Below, piece after piece: positions 8,935 through 18,104 of a DNA stretch of 64,000 bases. Under the pieces are notes generated by a model. The model did no database searches, had not been told where the DNA came from, and was given only the letters and a program-made list of their open reading frames with translations. Numbering within the stretch: the stretch's first letter is position 1; the number at the start of each line of letters is the position of its first letter. The translations under genes were made by a program, and so were the position numbers. Origin of the DNA: Neobacillus sp. YX16 (GTDB taxonomy: Bacteria; Bacillota; Bacilli; Bacillales; Cytobacillaceae); NCBI RefSeq assembly GCF_030123505.1, contig NZ_CP126115.1, forward strand, positions 5,594,001 through 5,658,000, written 5' to 3'.

Positions 8935-9993
8935 CTATAGCACACCTTCTTTTACGTTCATAGCTTCTTCATAAAGGTTGTGAAAAAATTTGATTGCATA
9001 CTCAGTCGGTGAATACACTCCATGCTTGAAGGCATTCGTATGGAAACCTTTTTGCAATAATTCGACAAGGTCGAAATCCTCTAATCTTACCTGATCGACA
9101 AAACGAATCAATTCCTCTTGCTCTTTGCTAATTTCATCCGATTTAAAGTAGTAGCTATAGATGGCAAGTGATTTATCCGGTGCCAGCGGCAAAATTTGAC
9201 TTGTCGTCATATTCCCTTCTTTTCCAGGATAAATGCTCACCATCAAGTTTGGCCATACCCAATAGAAATTGGCGTGATCTTCTTGTTGTTCATTCGACTT
9301 TTTGGTTAATTCCGAATATTGGCATGAGAAATTGCCATGTAAATCGATGTGGTAATTTTTCATATCAAATGTTTTTGAAAACTCAGGATGGGCAATCTTA
9401 CAATGATCGCACTCCAGGTAATTATCAACAATCGATTTCCAGTTAGCATCAATGACCCTTTGGGTTACCCGAACCTTTTTCAAAGAATCCAAGAAGGTGT
9501 ATCTTTCCAGATTGGCCATAAATTCTCCGTACGTTTCTTCCATTGGTCTTGCTTCTTGGTTCAAATTTATGAAGATCATGGACTGGAATACTTCAAGCTT
9601 TACTTGTGGCATACAGCTATGGTTTCCTAATTCATTTGTACCGAAGTTTGGCGCCTTATTTAATTTCCCGTTCATGTGGAATGTCCAGCCGTGATAGGTA
9701 CAGGTGAAAACCTTTTTATTTCCACACTCGCTTTTTTCCACTTTGGTTCCTCTATGCGGGCAAATGTTGTAAAAGGCATTTAATTCATTGTTTTTATCCC
9801 GGCTAATGATTAATGGCTGATCTGCTATATCAAAAGTAAAGAAATCTCCCGGTTTTTCCACCTGGCTTATATGACCAGCTAAAATCCAGCTGTCTTGAAA
9901 AATCCTTTTCTTTTCCTCTTCAAATATTTGCGGATTCACATAATTTTCGTACGGTAGAGTGTGCTCCAGAGAATTTCCTGTTAACGCTTTCAT
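8935..9993 (-). CDS. Rieske non-heme iron oxygenase, alpha subunit (choline/carnitine monooxygenase-like)
   Basis: A 352-residue Rieske oxygenase. The N-terminal [2Fe-2S] site shows CPHRG (near residue 79) and CTYHGW (near 97), the C-x-H and C-x2-H ligand pairs. The catalytic domain has the 2-His mononuclear iron motif in DNYLECDHCKIAHPEF (about 187-202) with the bridging aspartate. The C-terminal segment VRLEDFDLVELLQKGF and the FHNLY ending resemble choline monooxygenase and carnitine oxygenase CntA rather than aromatic dioxygenases. Such enzymes hydroxylate or N-demethylate quaternary amines using electrons from a separate reductase, which is not encoded here. It is the first gene after a perfect sigma54 promoter (10051-10068). 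The start follows AAGGAGGAATGACAA. Substrate assignment is inference. Confidence 0.9.
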   Translation of the reverse strand: MKALTGNSLEHTLPYENYVNPQIFEEEKKRIFQDSWILAGHISQVEKPGDFFTFDIADQPLIISRDKNNELNAFYNICPHRGTKVEKSECGNKKVFTCTYHGWTFHMNGKLNKAPNFGTNELGNHSCMPQVKLEVFQSMIFINLNQEARPMEETYGEFMANLERYTFLDSLKKVRVTQRVIDANWKSIVDNYLECDHCKIAHPEFSKTFDMKNYHIDLHGNFSCQYSELTKKSNEQQEDHANFYWVWPNLMVSIYPGKEGNMTTSQILPLAPDKSLAIYSYYFKSDEISKEQEELIRFVDQVRLEDFDLVELLQKGFHTNAFKHGVYSPTEYAIKFFHNLYEEAMNVKEGVL

Positions 9994-10050
9994 TTGTCAT
10001 TCCTCCTTTTGTCATTCAAATCCTTTAAAGTACTTTTCATAATTCATTAG

Positions 10051-10068
10051 ATGCAAATTCCGTGCCAA
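10051..10068 (-). promoter_or_regulatory. Sigma54 (-24/-12) promoter of the Rieske operon
   Basis: Read leftward the sequence is TTGGCACGGAATTTGCAT, an exact match to TGGCAC-N5-TTGCA with conserved GG and GC at the right spacing. Transcription would start near 10040, about 47 bases before the Rieske start codon. The divergent gene at 10331 encodes a sigma54 activator, so its binding sites are expected between about 10100 and 10300. No clear palindrome was recognised there. The rest of the 337-base gap (9994-10330) is AT-rich and shows nothing else I can support. Confidence 0.9.
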
Positions 10069-10330
10069 CTGTCTTTTTGACAAAAAAGCCTAGATTAATA
10101 GGATATTAAAAGGGCAAGTGAGTTCATTCGTGTTCACCAGCTGACTTTCCCCCTGATATTTTCCTATTTTAGATACTTTTTAAACTATTTACAATTCCGA
10201 ATATTTGGACTAACATTTAGTAGGATGTGATTATAATCACACTTTTGCCTACTGTAACATTTTACTGAATACAATGAAACTCACTCTGAGTTCTATCGAA
10301 CTCATAATATGATTTTCGGGAGGTCACTTC

Positions 10331-11701
10331 ATGCCATTATCCAATTTACTAACCGATTTAGATCTAAATATGGAAGCGCTTATAAAAATTTTAGATTATT
10401 CTTCTGACGAAATCTTTGTTTTAAATAAGGATAAGAAAATTATCTATGTAAATGACGCTTGTAAGAAGCATTATGGGTTAAATAAGGAAGACGTTATAGG
10501 GAAAGCGAGCATGGAATTAGCCGATAAAGGCTATTGGTATCCCTCCATTTTCCCCGAAGTATTGGAAAGAAAAGAGCCAATTACGATTAAACAAACTACA
10601 ATCCTTGGTGCGGAACTTCTCACCTCGGTCGTCCCTATTTTAAATGATCAAAAAGAAGTGGAATTAATCGTAACGACAGCAAGGGAATTACAAAGTTACA
10701 AAATGCTGAAGGTAAAAGAAAGGGATTCAAAAAAAAGTAAAGAAGCTGAAGATCCATTTGGCAGAATCATTACTAATAATGAAAAGGTGAAAAATGTGTT
10801 GAAGTTTGCCAAGAAGGTGGCAGCTGCAAACTCTACGATATTAATTCTAGGCGAGTCCGGAACAGGTAAAAGCATCTTAGCCCAATATATTCACGAAAAC
10901 GGAAATAGAAGGAACGGCCCATTTTTAACCATCAATTGTGCTGCAATCCCTGCTGAATTAATGGAGTCTGAGCTTTTTGGCTATACACCTGGTTCTTTCA
11001 CGAATGCAAACCGTGCCGGAAAAAAAGGGATACTGGAAAGCGCGGAGGGGGGTACGGTGTTTCTTGATGAAATAGGGGACATGCCTTTGCCTCTTCAGGC
11101 TAAAATACTGCAAGTGATTCAGGAGAAAAAGTTCATTCCCATTGGCGGCATGAGAGAAAAGTCAGTCGATATCCGAATTATTGCCGCGACTAATAAAGAT
11201 TTAAACAAAATGGTGAAAAATAAAATGTTTAGAGAAGATTTATATTATCGGCTGAACGTTGTGGATATCAAAATGCCCCCGCTTCGGGAAAGGCAAGAAG
11301 ATATCGTCCCGCTCATCTATAATTTCTTATACAAATTTAATCGAATCCTTGAAATGAACAAATTAATTTCTAAAGATTGCCTCGAATGGCTTACCCATTA
11401 TTCATGGCCCGGAAATATTAGACAATTAGAAAACCTAATAGAAAAGCTTGTCATTGTAAGCAATGATGTCATCGGTATCGATGACCTGCCCGAAGGCATT
11501 TATAACCAAGGACTAGCGCAAATTGAAAATGCTGCCCCCGCTACCCTTAATGAGGCAGTCGAATTGGCAAAAAAAGAGATGATTCGTAAATCCTATAAAG
11601 CCAATAAAAGCTCCAGGCGCGTGGCCAAGGACCTGCAAATCAGCCAAACATATGCGGCCAGATTGATTAGAGAATATTGTCAGGACTTGTCGGAGGATTG
11701 A
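10331..11701 (+). CDS. Sigma54-dependent transcriptional activator (PAS - AAA+ - HTH)
   Basis: A 456-residue bacterial enhancer-binding protein. Residues about 12-125 form a PAS sensor domain (SSDEIFVLNKDKKIIYVND). The AAA+ domain begins near 150 with Walker A GESGTGKS (173) and Walker B VFLDEIGDMP (near 243), and continues with RIIAATNKDL and YYRLNVVDIKMPPLRER. A helix-turn-helix of the TyrR/HTH_50 type closes the protein (KSSRRVAKDLQISQTYAARL). The sigma54-contacting loop reads GYTPGSFTNA, so the GAFTGA consensus is changed at two positions while phenylalanine and threonine are kept. It is divergent from the Rieske operon, whose perfect sigma54 promoter it most likely activates in response to a ligand bound by PAS. 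A good GGGAGGTCACTTC site precedes the ATG. Confidence 0.93.
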   Translation: MPLSNLLTDLDLNMEALIKILDYSSDEIFVLNKDKKIIYVNDACKKHYGLNKEDVIGKASMELADKGYWYPSIFPEVLERKEPITIKQTTILGAELLTSVVPILNDQKEVELIVTTARELQSYKMLKVKERDSKKSKEAEDPFGRIITNNEKVKNVLKFAKKVAAANSTILILGESGTGKSILAQYIHENGNRRNGPFLTINCAAIPAELMESELFGYTPGSFTNANRAGKKGILESAEGGTVFLDEIGDMPLPLQAKILQVIQEKKFIPIGGMREKSVDIRIIAATNKDLNKMVKNKMFREDLYYRLNVVDIKMPPLRERQEDIVPLIYNFLYKFNRILEMNKLISKDCLEWLTHYSWPGNIRQLENLIEKLVIVSNDVIGIDDLPEGIYNQGLAQIENAAPATLNEAVELAKKEMIRKSYKANKSSRRVAKDLQISQTYAARLIREYCQDLSED

Positions 11702-11766
11702 GCTTCCAAAATGATCGGCAAAAAGTCTACAAAAGTTCCCCGAATTTTAATCTTTTTCACAAAAAA

Positions 11767-11792
11767 GGCTCTCACCATGTTTTATGAGAGCC
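11767..11792 (-). terminator. Stem-loop downstream of the sigma54 activator gene
   Basis: GGCTCTCA and TGAGAGCC form an 8-bp stem with a 10-base loop. The A6 run before it gives a T-tract only for leftward transcription. It could still help end the rightward activator transcript 65 bases upstream. A second short inverted pair (GGGTCAAACCCC and GGGGCTCTGACCCC) follows at 11793-11845. Confidence 0.5.
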
Positions 11793-12145
11793 GGGTCAAA
11801 CCCCCGACGAATTAATACCTTACTTTACTGGGGCTCTGACCCCACTATCCCATCCTTTTCCTTATATCTGTAAATGCTAAATCAACATTTATTTTATGAA
11901 TCTAAATATAAAATCCCTCTATCAAACGAACTTTTGCCTGTTTCCAAGAAAATTATTGTCGTATTAAGCTTTGACTTCTAGAATTGATCTTCAAAATCGA
12001 CAATGGAAACTAGAAAAATAAAAATTTTCACAAAAATAAACATGTTAAATTACCAACTAACCGTCTAATTTGTTTGAATATAAATCCAGTAACCTCAAGG
12101 GTTTTCCTAAGTAATAAGTGCGGAAATTGTCTTAAAAAAGCCATC

Positions 12146-12164
12146 AGAACCGTCCCCATGGTCC
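12146..12164 (-). repeat. R1 dispersed repeat, single copy
   Basis: AGAACCGTCCCCATGGTCC on the plus strand, the inverted form of the R1 core GGACCATGGGGACGGTTCT. It lies in the 767-base gap between the activator and the amylopullulanase gene and is isolated from any stop codon. Confidence 0.75.
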
Positions 12165-12197
12165 TTGTAGTGAGGATGATTTTGTTGTATATTGGAA

Positions 12198-12213
12198 ATG
12201 CAATCGTTTGCAT
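12198..12213. promoter_or_regulatory. LacI/CcpA-like operator upstream of amylopullulanase (distal)
   Basis: ATGCAATCGTTTGCAT is a near-perfect palindrome centred on CG, the hallmark of LacI-family operators. It matches the cre core TG-N4-CG-N4-CA but not every cre position. Together with the site at 12352 it brackets about 140 bases that hold a weak promoter candidate (TTGCTA, 16 bases, TATTTA near 12228-12255). The 767-base gap 11702-12468 otherwise holds the stem-loop at 11767 and an R1 repeat; no gene was found. Confidence 0.55.
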
Positions 12214-12351
12214 GAAATGTATTGCTATTTTGTAAGCGATTTCTATTTAGAGGTTAATAGACTGGAAGTTTCTCCATATGTTTTAAGGAGTTTTCTGTTC
12301 ATTGGTTCTTTATACAAATTGCTCAACAAAGCACTTCTTTTTTTTTGCACT

Positions 12352-12371
12352 TTGTGCAAACGATTGCGCAA
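12352..12371. promoter_or_regulatory. LacI-family operator upstream of amylopullulanase (proximal)
   Basis: TTGTGCAAACGATTGCGCAA is a 20-bp palindrome with CG centre and only two mismatched pairs, sharing the GCAA-W-CG-W-TTGC core with 12198-12213. Maltose/starch regulators of the LacI family (MalR type) use such operators; CcpA is an alternative. It lies about 98 bases before the start codon. Confidence 0.6.
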
Positions 12372-12468
12372 CCAGGGTAATTCTAAGAGTAAACAGACCT
12401 TTACAGCAACTGACTTGCAGCAAAACGCTCTTATACTTCCCTATTTCAAAATTTAAAAGGGGGTAATT

Positions 12469-15400
12469 GTGTCAATGAGAAAAACCACAAAAAGGACTTT
12501 CTCCATCATCATGACTGCGATTATGCTTTTGAGCCTGTGGATACCTTATATCCCAAGCCAGGAAGCTTTTGCAGCCGAGACGAAGGCGGAGACAACTGCT
12601 TCAACCAATCGCGAGATTCGTTTCACGTACATTCGTGACGATAAGACATTTGGCGATTGGAACATTTGGACTTGGAATACTGGCGTCAGCGATGGTCAGG
12701 TTATTTTTGATTCCTATCAAGATAACCATGCCAGTGCTACGATTCCCGTAAGCTCCGAAACTGCCCAAATGGGCTTTGTACTTCGCAGCACATATGACTG
12801 GAATACCGCACAAAAGGAATTTGGCGACCGTTTCATTCCTGTTAATAAGAATGACTCGATTACGAAAGCTTACATCACAAGTGGAGTGGAACAAATCCGT
12901 ATCGTTCCTGATGGATCCGCCCCTGTTATCGATCAGGGAAATGCGACGTTCTATTATCGCGATAAACTGCTTTTTGCAAACGATGGTATGGACACCATCG
13001 AAAAAGTAGAATTAAAATTTGATGGCAAAACAACACCAATGACGTTTGAACCAGAGAATGAGAGATTTGTAGTGACATATAACACCATTCCGAATGGTAA
13101 AAACGAATATTCCTACCTTGTGACCAAAAAGGATGGCACAACCGAGGAAGTAAGTGACCCTTACAACACTGTTAATGGCGTTTCAGTGATAGATTTCCAG
13201 AAAGCCGATTTAACCGTTTCAGGTACCGTTCAGCCTGCAGTGATTGACTATAATCAAAATGCGGTGCTGACTGTTGATGTACAGGGATTGACGAATGAAC
13301 TGAAAGTCAACAAAATGTTTGCGGACATCTCTTCCCTTGGAGGATCAAAGCAGCTTGAGATTGACCCTGCGCTGAAAGAAATCAGTATTGCCGTGGATGA
13401 CCATATCACAGCAGGAACAAAAACGATCCCTCTTACGGTGATTGATTCCTACGGAAACTACTATAGCAGTTCTGCTTCAGTAGAGGTGAAAGCCCGCCAG
13501 TCCGTTGGGGAAAATGACTTTGACTGGGATGAAAGCATTATCTACTTCATGCTGACAGACCGATTCTTTGATGGTGATTCTACAAACAACGATCCTTATA
13601 ATCAGAATTACGATGCGAAAAACGACCGTGGAACCTACCAGGGAGGAGACTTTAAAGGCATCTCTGAAAAGTTGGATTACTTGGACAAGCTTGGTGTCAA
13701 CACCATCTGGATTAGCCCAATCGTGGACAACGTTAAGTACGATGCTCGTTATAACAACCCAGAAGGACATTCCTACTACGCTTACCACGGCTACTGGGCA
13801 AACAATTTTGGACAATTGAATCCTCACTTTGGCAGTATGGAAGATTTCCATCAACTGATTGACGACGCCCATGACCGTGGTATTAAAATTATGGTCGACG
13901 TAGTATTAAATCACACGGGTTATGGATTAAAAGAGATCGATGGGACTGTGGCAAATCCGCCTGCAGGCTACCCAACTGATGAAGACCGCGCTCGGTTCAG
14001 CTCCCTTCTCCGCCAAGGTTCTAATGTTGGAACCGATGAGGTTGTTGGTGAGCTGGCAGGCCTTCCGGATTTAAAAACAGAAGATCCAGCCGTCCGCCAA
14101 ACGATCATTGACTGGCAAACAGACTGGATTGAAAAATCTAGAACAGCTAACGGAAATACCATCGACTATTTCCGTGTCGATACGGTAAAACACGTGGAAG
14201 ATGCTACCTTGATGGCATTTAAAAATGAACTTACCAAAATCATGCCAGAGCACAAAATGATTGGTGAATTCTGGGGCGGAAGTGCTGATCAAAACGGCGG
14301 ATATCTTGAGTCAGGAATGATGGATTCCCTGCTTGACTTTGGTTTTAAAGATATCGCCCACAATTTCGTTAACGGCAGCCTAAAGTCGGCAAACGATGCC
14401 CTGATAGCCCGCAACGGAAAAATTGATAACACGGCCACTCTTGGCCAATTTCTGGGAAGCCATGACGAAGATGGATTCCTCTACAAGGAAGGAAATGACA
14501 AAGGCAAGCTGAAGCTGGCAGCCTCCCTGCAGGCAACAGCAAAAGGCCAGCCAGTCATCTATTACGGTGAAGAGCTTGGCCAAAGCGGCGCCAACAACTA
14601 TCCACAGTATGACAACCGTTACGACCTTGCCTGGAATCAGGTAGAAAACAATGATGTACTACAACACTATACGAAGGTCTTGAACTTTAGAGCTGATCAT
14701 TCAGAGGTGTTTGCCAAAGGTGAACGCTTGACAATCGGCGGCTCTGACAGCGACAAGTTCTTAGTTTTTGCAAGGAAATACGAAAGCGAAGCAGCATATG
14801 TCGGCTTAAACATTGCAGACAGCACCAAGGAAGTTACTTTTACATTGGACTCCCAAGATGCCGTTGTGACAGACCATTATTCAAACCAGACTTTCAGTGC
14901 TTCAGCAAATGGCAAAGTCACAGTGACCATCCCTGCAAAGGCAAACGGTGGTACAGTACTTCTTACCGTTGAAAATGGCAGCATCACAGCTGCAGCAGCT
15001 GCGGACAGTGAAGATGGTGAAGGAAGTGTTGAGCCCGTTCCTGCGAACCACCTCCGTATTCACTACAACCGTATAGATGGTAATTATGAAAATTACGGTG
15101 CTTGGCTGTGGAATGATGTAGCTTCCCCTTCTGCCAACTGGCCAGTTGGAGCGACTATGTTTGAAAAAACAGACAGCTACGGTGCCTATATTGATGTACC
15201 GCTTAAAGAAGGTGCGAAAAACATTGGATTCCTCCTTATGGATATAACAAAGGGCGATGCTGGTAAAGACGGCGGAGACAAGGGATTCACCTTTACATCT
15301 CCAGAAATGAACGAAATCTGGATCAAGCAAGGATCGGACAACGTCTACAACTATGAGCCAGTAGACTTGCCGGAAAACACAGTCCGTATCCATTATGTTC

Positions 15401-18048
15401 GTGACAACAGCGATTACCGAAATTTCGGAGCATGGCTCTGGGGTGATGCTGCATCACCATCTGCCAACTGGCCGACCGGAGCCTCCCCATTCTCCGGCAC
15501 AGACCGCTATGGCGCGTATGTTGACGTGAAGCTTGCAGAAGGGGCAAAAACCCTTGGCTTCCTTGTGATGGATGTAACCAAAGGCGATGCTGGTAAAGAC
15601 GCTGGAGACAAATCCTTCAATCTGCTCGACAAATATAATCACCTTTGGATCAAACAAGGTGACAACAATGTCTACATCTCACCTTATTGGGAGCAGGCAA
15701 CCGGAATCACGAAAGCAGAAGTCATCTCTGAAAATAGTATTCTGCTTGGTTTTACGATGACAGAAGGTCTGACACCAGACAGCTTGAAAGACGCCCTTGA
15801 AATCAAGGATGCTGACGGCGGCACTGTGGCCATTGAATCGGTTGAAATTACTGGAGCCGCTTCTGCAAAAGTAACCGCAGCCTTCGACATTGATAAACTT
15901 CCATTATCCGTAACGTATGCTGGCCGGACCGTATCAGCCACTACGGGCTGGAGAATGCTTGACTCTATGTACGGATATGAAAAAAATGACCTTGGCGCAA
16001 CCTATAAAGACGGCGCTGTTACTCTTAAACTTTGGGCTCCAAGAGCAAGCAAGGTCGTGGCAAACTTTTTCAATAAGGAAAATGCAGCTGAGCAAATCGG
16101 CAGCATTGAGCTGACAAAAGGTGAAAAAGGGGTTTGGTCGGCAAGCATTGCTCCACGCGACCTAAATATAGCTGATTTAGAGGGTTATTTTTACCAATAT
16201 GAAGTGACAAATGATGGAGTAACAAATAAAGTTCTTGACCCGTATGCCAAGTCAATGGCAGCCTTTACTGTCAATACGAAAGGTGAAGCTGGTCCTGATG
16301 GAGATAGTGTCGGCAAGGCGGCGATTGTTGACCTGAGCGGCACTGACCCTAAAGGCTTTGATTTTGCAAAAATCAAAGGGTATGAAAAACGCGAAGATGC
16401 CATCATCTATGAGGCACATATTCGTGACTTCACTTCCGACCCGTCCATCGAGGGTGATCTCGATGCAAGATGGGGATCCTACAAAGCCTTCATTGATAAA
16501 CTCGATTATCTGAAGAAAATGGGCGTCACGCACGTTCAACTGCTTCCGGTAATGGCGTGGTATTATGGGGATGAAACCAAAATGGGACAACGAGAGCTTA
16601 ACTACTCTGCCGGAGGAAATGAATACAACTGGGGCTATGACCCGCATAGCTACTTCTCTCCAGATGGCGCCTATTCAGAGGATCCAACGAATCCTGAAAA
16701 GCGCGTGAAAGAGCTGAAAGAACTGATTGATGCCATCCATGATGCCGGAATGGGCGTCGTGCTTGATGTGGTTTACACGCATATGGCAAAATCAAGCATG
16801 TTAAATGACATTGTTCCAAACTACTATGCATTCCAAGACGATAAGGGCAACTTCCTAGGCGGTTTCGGAAACAACCTGGCAACCAGCCATAAAATGGCCG
16901 AAAAGCTGATGGTCGACTCTGTAAAATACTGGTTTGATGAGTATAAAATCGATGGTATGAGGTTTGACATGATGGGTGATGCTACCTATCCTTCCATCCA
17001 AAATGCTTATGATGCCGCAGCTTCCATTAATCCCAATGCCCTGTTCCTTGGTGAAGGCTGGAGGACATTTGCCGGCCATATCGGCGAGCCTGAACTAAAA
17101 GGAATGGGAGCGGACCAGGATTGGATGGACAAGACGGACAATGTCGGAGTATTCTCTGATGAAATCCGCAATGAATTGAAATCTGGCTTCGGTTCAGAAG
17201 GCGAACCTAGATTCATCACAGGCGGAGCAAGGAGCATCGATACCATTTTCAACAACATTAAGGGCCAGCCGTCCAACACGTCTGAGGATGATCCTGGTGA
17301 TATGGTTCAATATATCGAGGCTCACGACAACATGACACTATATGATGTCATCGCCCAATCCATTAAAAAGGATCCTTCTATTCCGGAAAACAACCTGGAA
17401 ATTCATAAGCGTATCCGTATTGGAAATTCCCTGATTCTGACTTCACAAGGAACAGCCTTCCTGCATGCAGGACAGGAATACGGCCGGACAAAGCAATGGC
17501 TTGGTGAAGGTGTTCCGGAACAGAAATACCATGAACTGAAAGACGAACAAGGCAGCTCATTTGGATACTTTATTCACGATTCTTACGATTCATCCGATGC
17601 CATCAATATGTTTGACTGGCAGAAGGCTGTGAATAAGAAGCTATATCCAGTAAATACAGAAACTCGCGAGTTTACTCAAGGTTTGATTGAGCTAAGGAAA
17701 TCAACAAATGCTTTCCGTTTGGGCGACCAACAGCTGGTTAACCAAAATGTAAAGCTGCTTGACCTTCCTGAAATTAAGGATACAGACCTTGTTCTAGCGT
17801 ACAAAGCTGTTTCCACTGACAATACTGGAACCTACTATGTGTTCGTCAATGCAGATTCTGAAGCGCGCACCTTGACACTTGGAGAACATAACCTCTCTAA
17901 AGGCAAGGTAGTTGTCGACAGTGACGAAGCAGGCGCAACCCCAGTTTCCAAAAAGTCAGGCTTCACACTTAAGAATGGAACCCTGACCATTGACCCATTA
18001 ACAACAATAGTAATCAAAGTGGGCGGCAAGACTGGTAACGGTAAATAG
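12469..18048 (+). CDS. Secreted amylopullulanase (alpha-amylase GH13 plus type I pullulanase GH13)
   Basis: A 1859-residue extracellular enzyme with two complete GH13 catalytic domains. A signal peptide ends near residue 36 (EAFAAE). After a starch-binding-like N-terminal region, the amylase domain spans about 345-780. It has DVVLNH (476), FRVDTVKHV with the nucleophile aspartate (568), GEFW with the acid/base glutamate (598) and GSHDED (663). Two CBM41 modules follow (about 861-963 and 972-1075) and share the SPSANWP and TKGDAGKD motifs. A CBM48-like module precedes the pullulanase domain (about 1315-1800), which shows YNWGYDP, DVVYTH (1433), MRFDMM (1497), GEGW (1528) and EAHDNMT (1618). 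It should cleave alpha-1,4 and alpha-1,6 bonds in starch. There is no cell-wall anchor. A GTG start five bases after AAAAGGGGG is preferred; ATG at 12475 is possible. Confidence 0.95.
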   Translation: MSMRKTTKRTFSIIMTAIMLLSLWIPYIPSQEAFAAETKAETTASTNREIRFTYIRDDKTFGDWNIWTWNTGVSDGQVIFDSYQDNHASATIPVSSETAQMGFVLRSTYDWNTAQKEFGDRFIPVNKNDSITKAYITSGVEQIRIVPDGSAPVIDQGNATFYYRDKLLFANDGMDTIEKVELKFDGKTTPMTFEPENERFVVTYNTIPNGKNEYSYLVTKKDGTTEEVSDPYNTVNGVSVIDFQKADLTVSGTVQPAVIDYNQNAVLTVDVQGLTNELKVNKMFADISSLGGSKQLEIDPALKEISIAVDDHITAGTKTIPLTVIDSYGNYYSSSASVEVKARQSVGENDFDWDESIIYFMLTDRFFDGDSTNNDPYNQNYDAKNDRGTYQGGDFKGISEKLDYLDKLGVNTIWISPIVDNVKYDARYNNPEGHSYYAYHGYWANNFGQLNPHFGSMEDFHQLIDDAHDRGIKIMVDVVLNHTGYGLKEIDGTVANPPAGYPTDEDRARFSSLLRQGSNVGTDEVVGELAGLPDLKTEDPAVRQTIIDWQTDWIEKSRTANGNTIDYFRVDTVKHVEDATLMAFKNELTKIMPEHKMIGEFWGGSADQNGGYLESGMMDSLLDFGFKDIAHNFVNGSLKSANDALIARNGKIDNTATLGQFLGSHDEDGFLYKEGNDKGKLKLAASLQATAKGQPVIYYGEELGQSGANNYPQYDNRYDLAWNQVENNDVLQHYTKVLNFRADHSEVFAKGERLTIGGSDSDKFLVFARKYESEAAYVGLNIADSTKEVTFTLDSQDAVVTDHYSNQTFSASANGKVTVTIPAKANGGTVLLTVENGSITAAAAADSEDGEGSVEPVPANHLRIHYNRIDGNYENYGAWLWNDVASPSANWPVGATMFEKTDSYGAYIDVPLKEGAKNIGFLLMDITKGDAGKDGGDKGFTFTSPEMNEIWIKQGSDNVYNYEPVDLPENTVRIHYVRDNSDYRNFGAWLWGDAASPSANWPTGASPFSGTDRYGAYVDVKLAEGAKTLGFLVMDVTKGDAGKDAGDKSFNLLDKYNHLWIKQGDNNVYISPYWEQATGITKAEVISENSILLGFTMTEGLTPDSLKDALEIKDADGGTVAIESVEITGAASAKVTAAFDIDKLPLSVTYAGRTVSATTGWRMLDSMYGYEKNDLGATYKDGAVTLKLWAPRASKVVANFFNKENAAEQIGSIELTKGEKGVWSASIAPRDLNIADLEGYFYQYEVTNDGVTNKVLDPYAKSMAAFTVNTKGEAGPDGDSVGKAAIVDLSGTDPKGFDFAKIKGYEKREDAIIYEAHIRDFTSDPSIEGDLDARWGSYKAFIDKLDYLKKMGVTHVQLLPVMAWYYGDETKMGQRELNYSAGGNEYNWGYDPHSYFSPDGAYSEDPTNPEKRVKELKELIDAIHDAGMGVVLDVVYTHMAKSSMLNDIVPNYYAFQDDKGNFLGGFGNNLATSHKMAEKLMVDSVKYWFDEYKIDGMRFDMMGDATYPSIQNAYDAAASINPNALFLGEGWRTFAGHIGEPELKGMGADQDWMDKTDNVGVFSDEIRNELKSGFGSEGEPRFITGGARSIDTIFNNIKGQPSNTSEDDPGDMVQYIEAHDNMTLYDVIAQSIKKDPSIPENNLEIHKRIRIGNSLILTSQGTAFLHAGQEYGRTKQWLGEGVPEQKYHELKDEQGSSFGYFIHDSYDSSDAINMFDWQKAVNKKLYPVNTETREFTQGLIELRKSTNAFRLGDQQLVNQNVKLLDLPEIKDTDLVLAYKAVSTDNTGTYYVFVNADSEARTLTLGEHNLSKGKVVVDSDEAGATPVSKKSGFTLKNGTLTIDPLTTIVIKVGGKTGNGK

Positions 18049-18063
18049 GAAAAAGCTAATATA

Positions 18064-18104
18064 AACAAAGAGAGACCATGCTTTTAGCATGGTCTCTCTT
18101 TGTT
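18064..18104. terminator. Bidirectional terminator between amylopullulanase and subtilase 1
   Basis: AACAAAGAGAGACCATGC and its exact complement form an 18-bp stem around the loop TTTTA. A-rich and T-rich ends serve both convergent genes. Confidence 0.85.

Noticed and set aside
12601..18068. Many antisense and shifted frames of 60-160 codons inside the amylopullulanase gene
   Set aside because: Shadows of a long real coding frame with complete catalytic motifs; none has an RBS plus a recognisable product.
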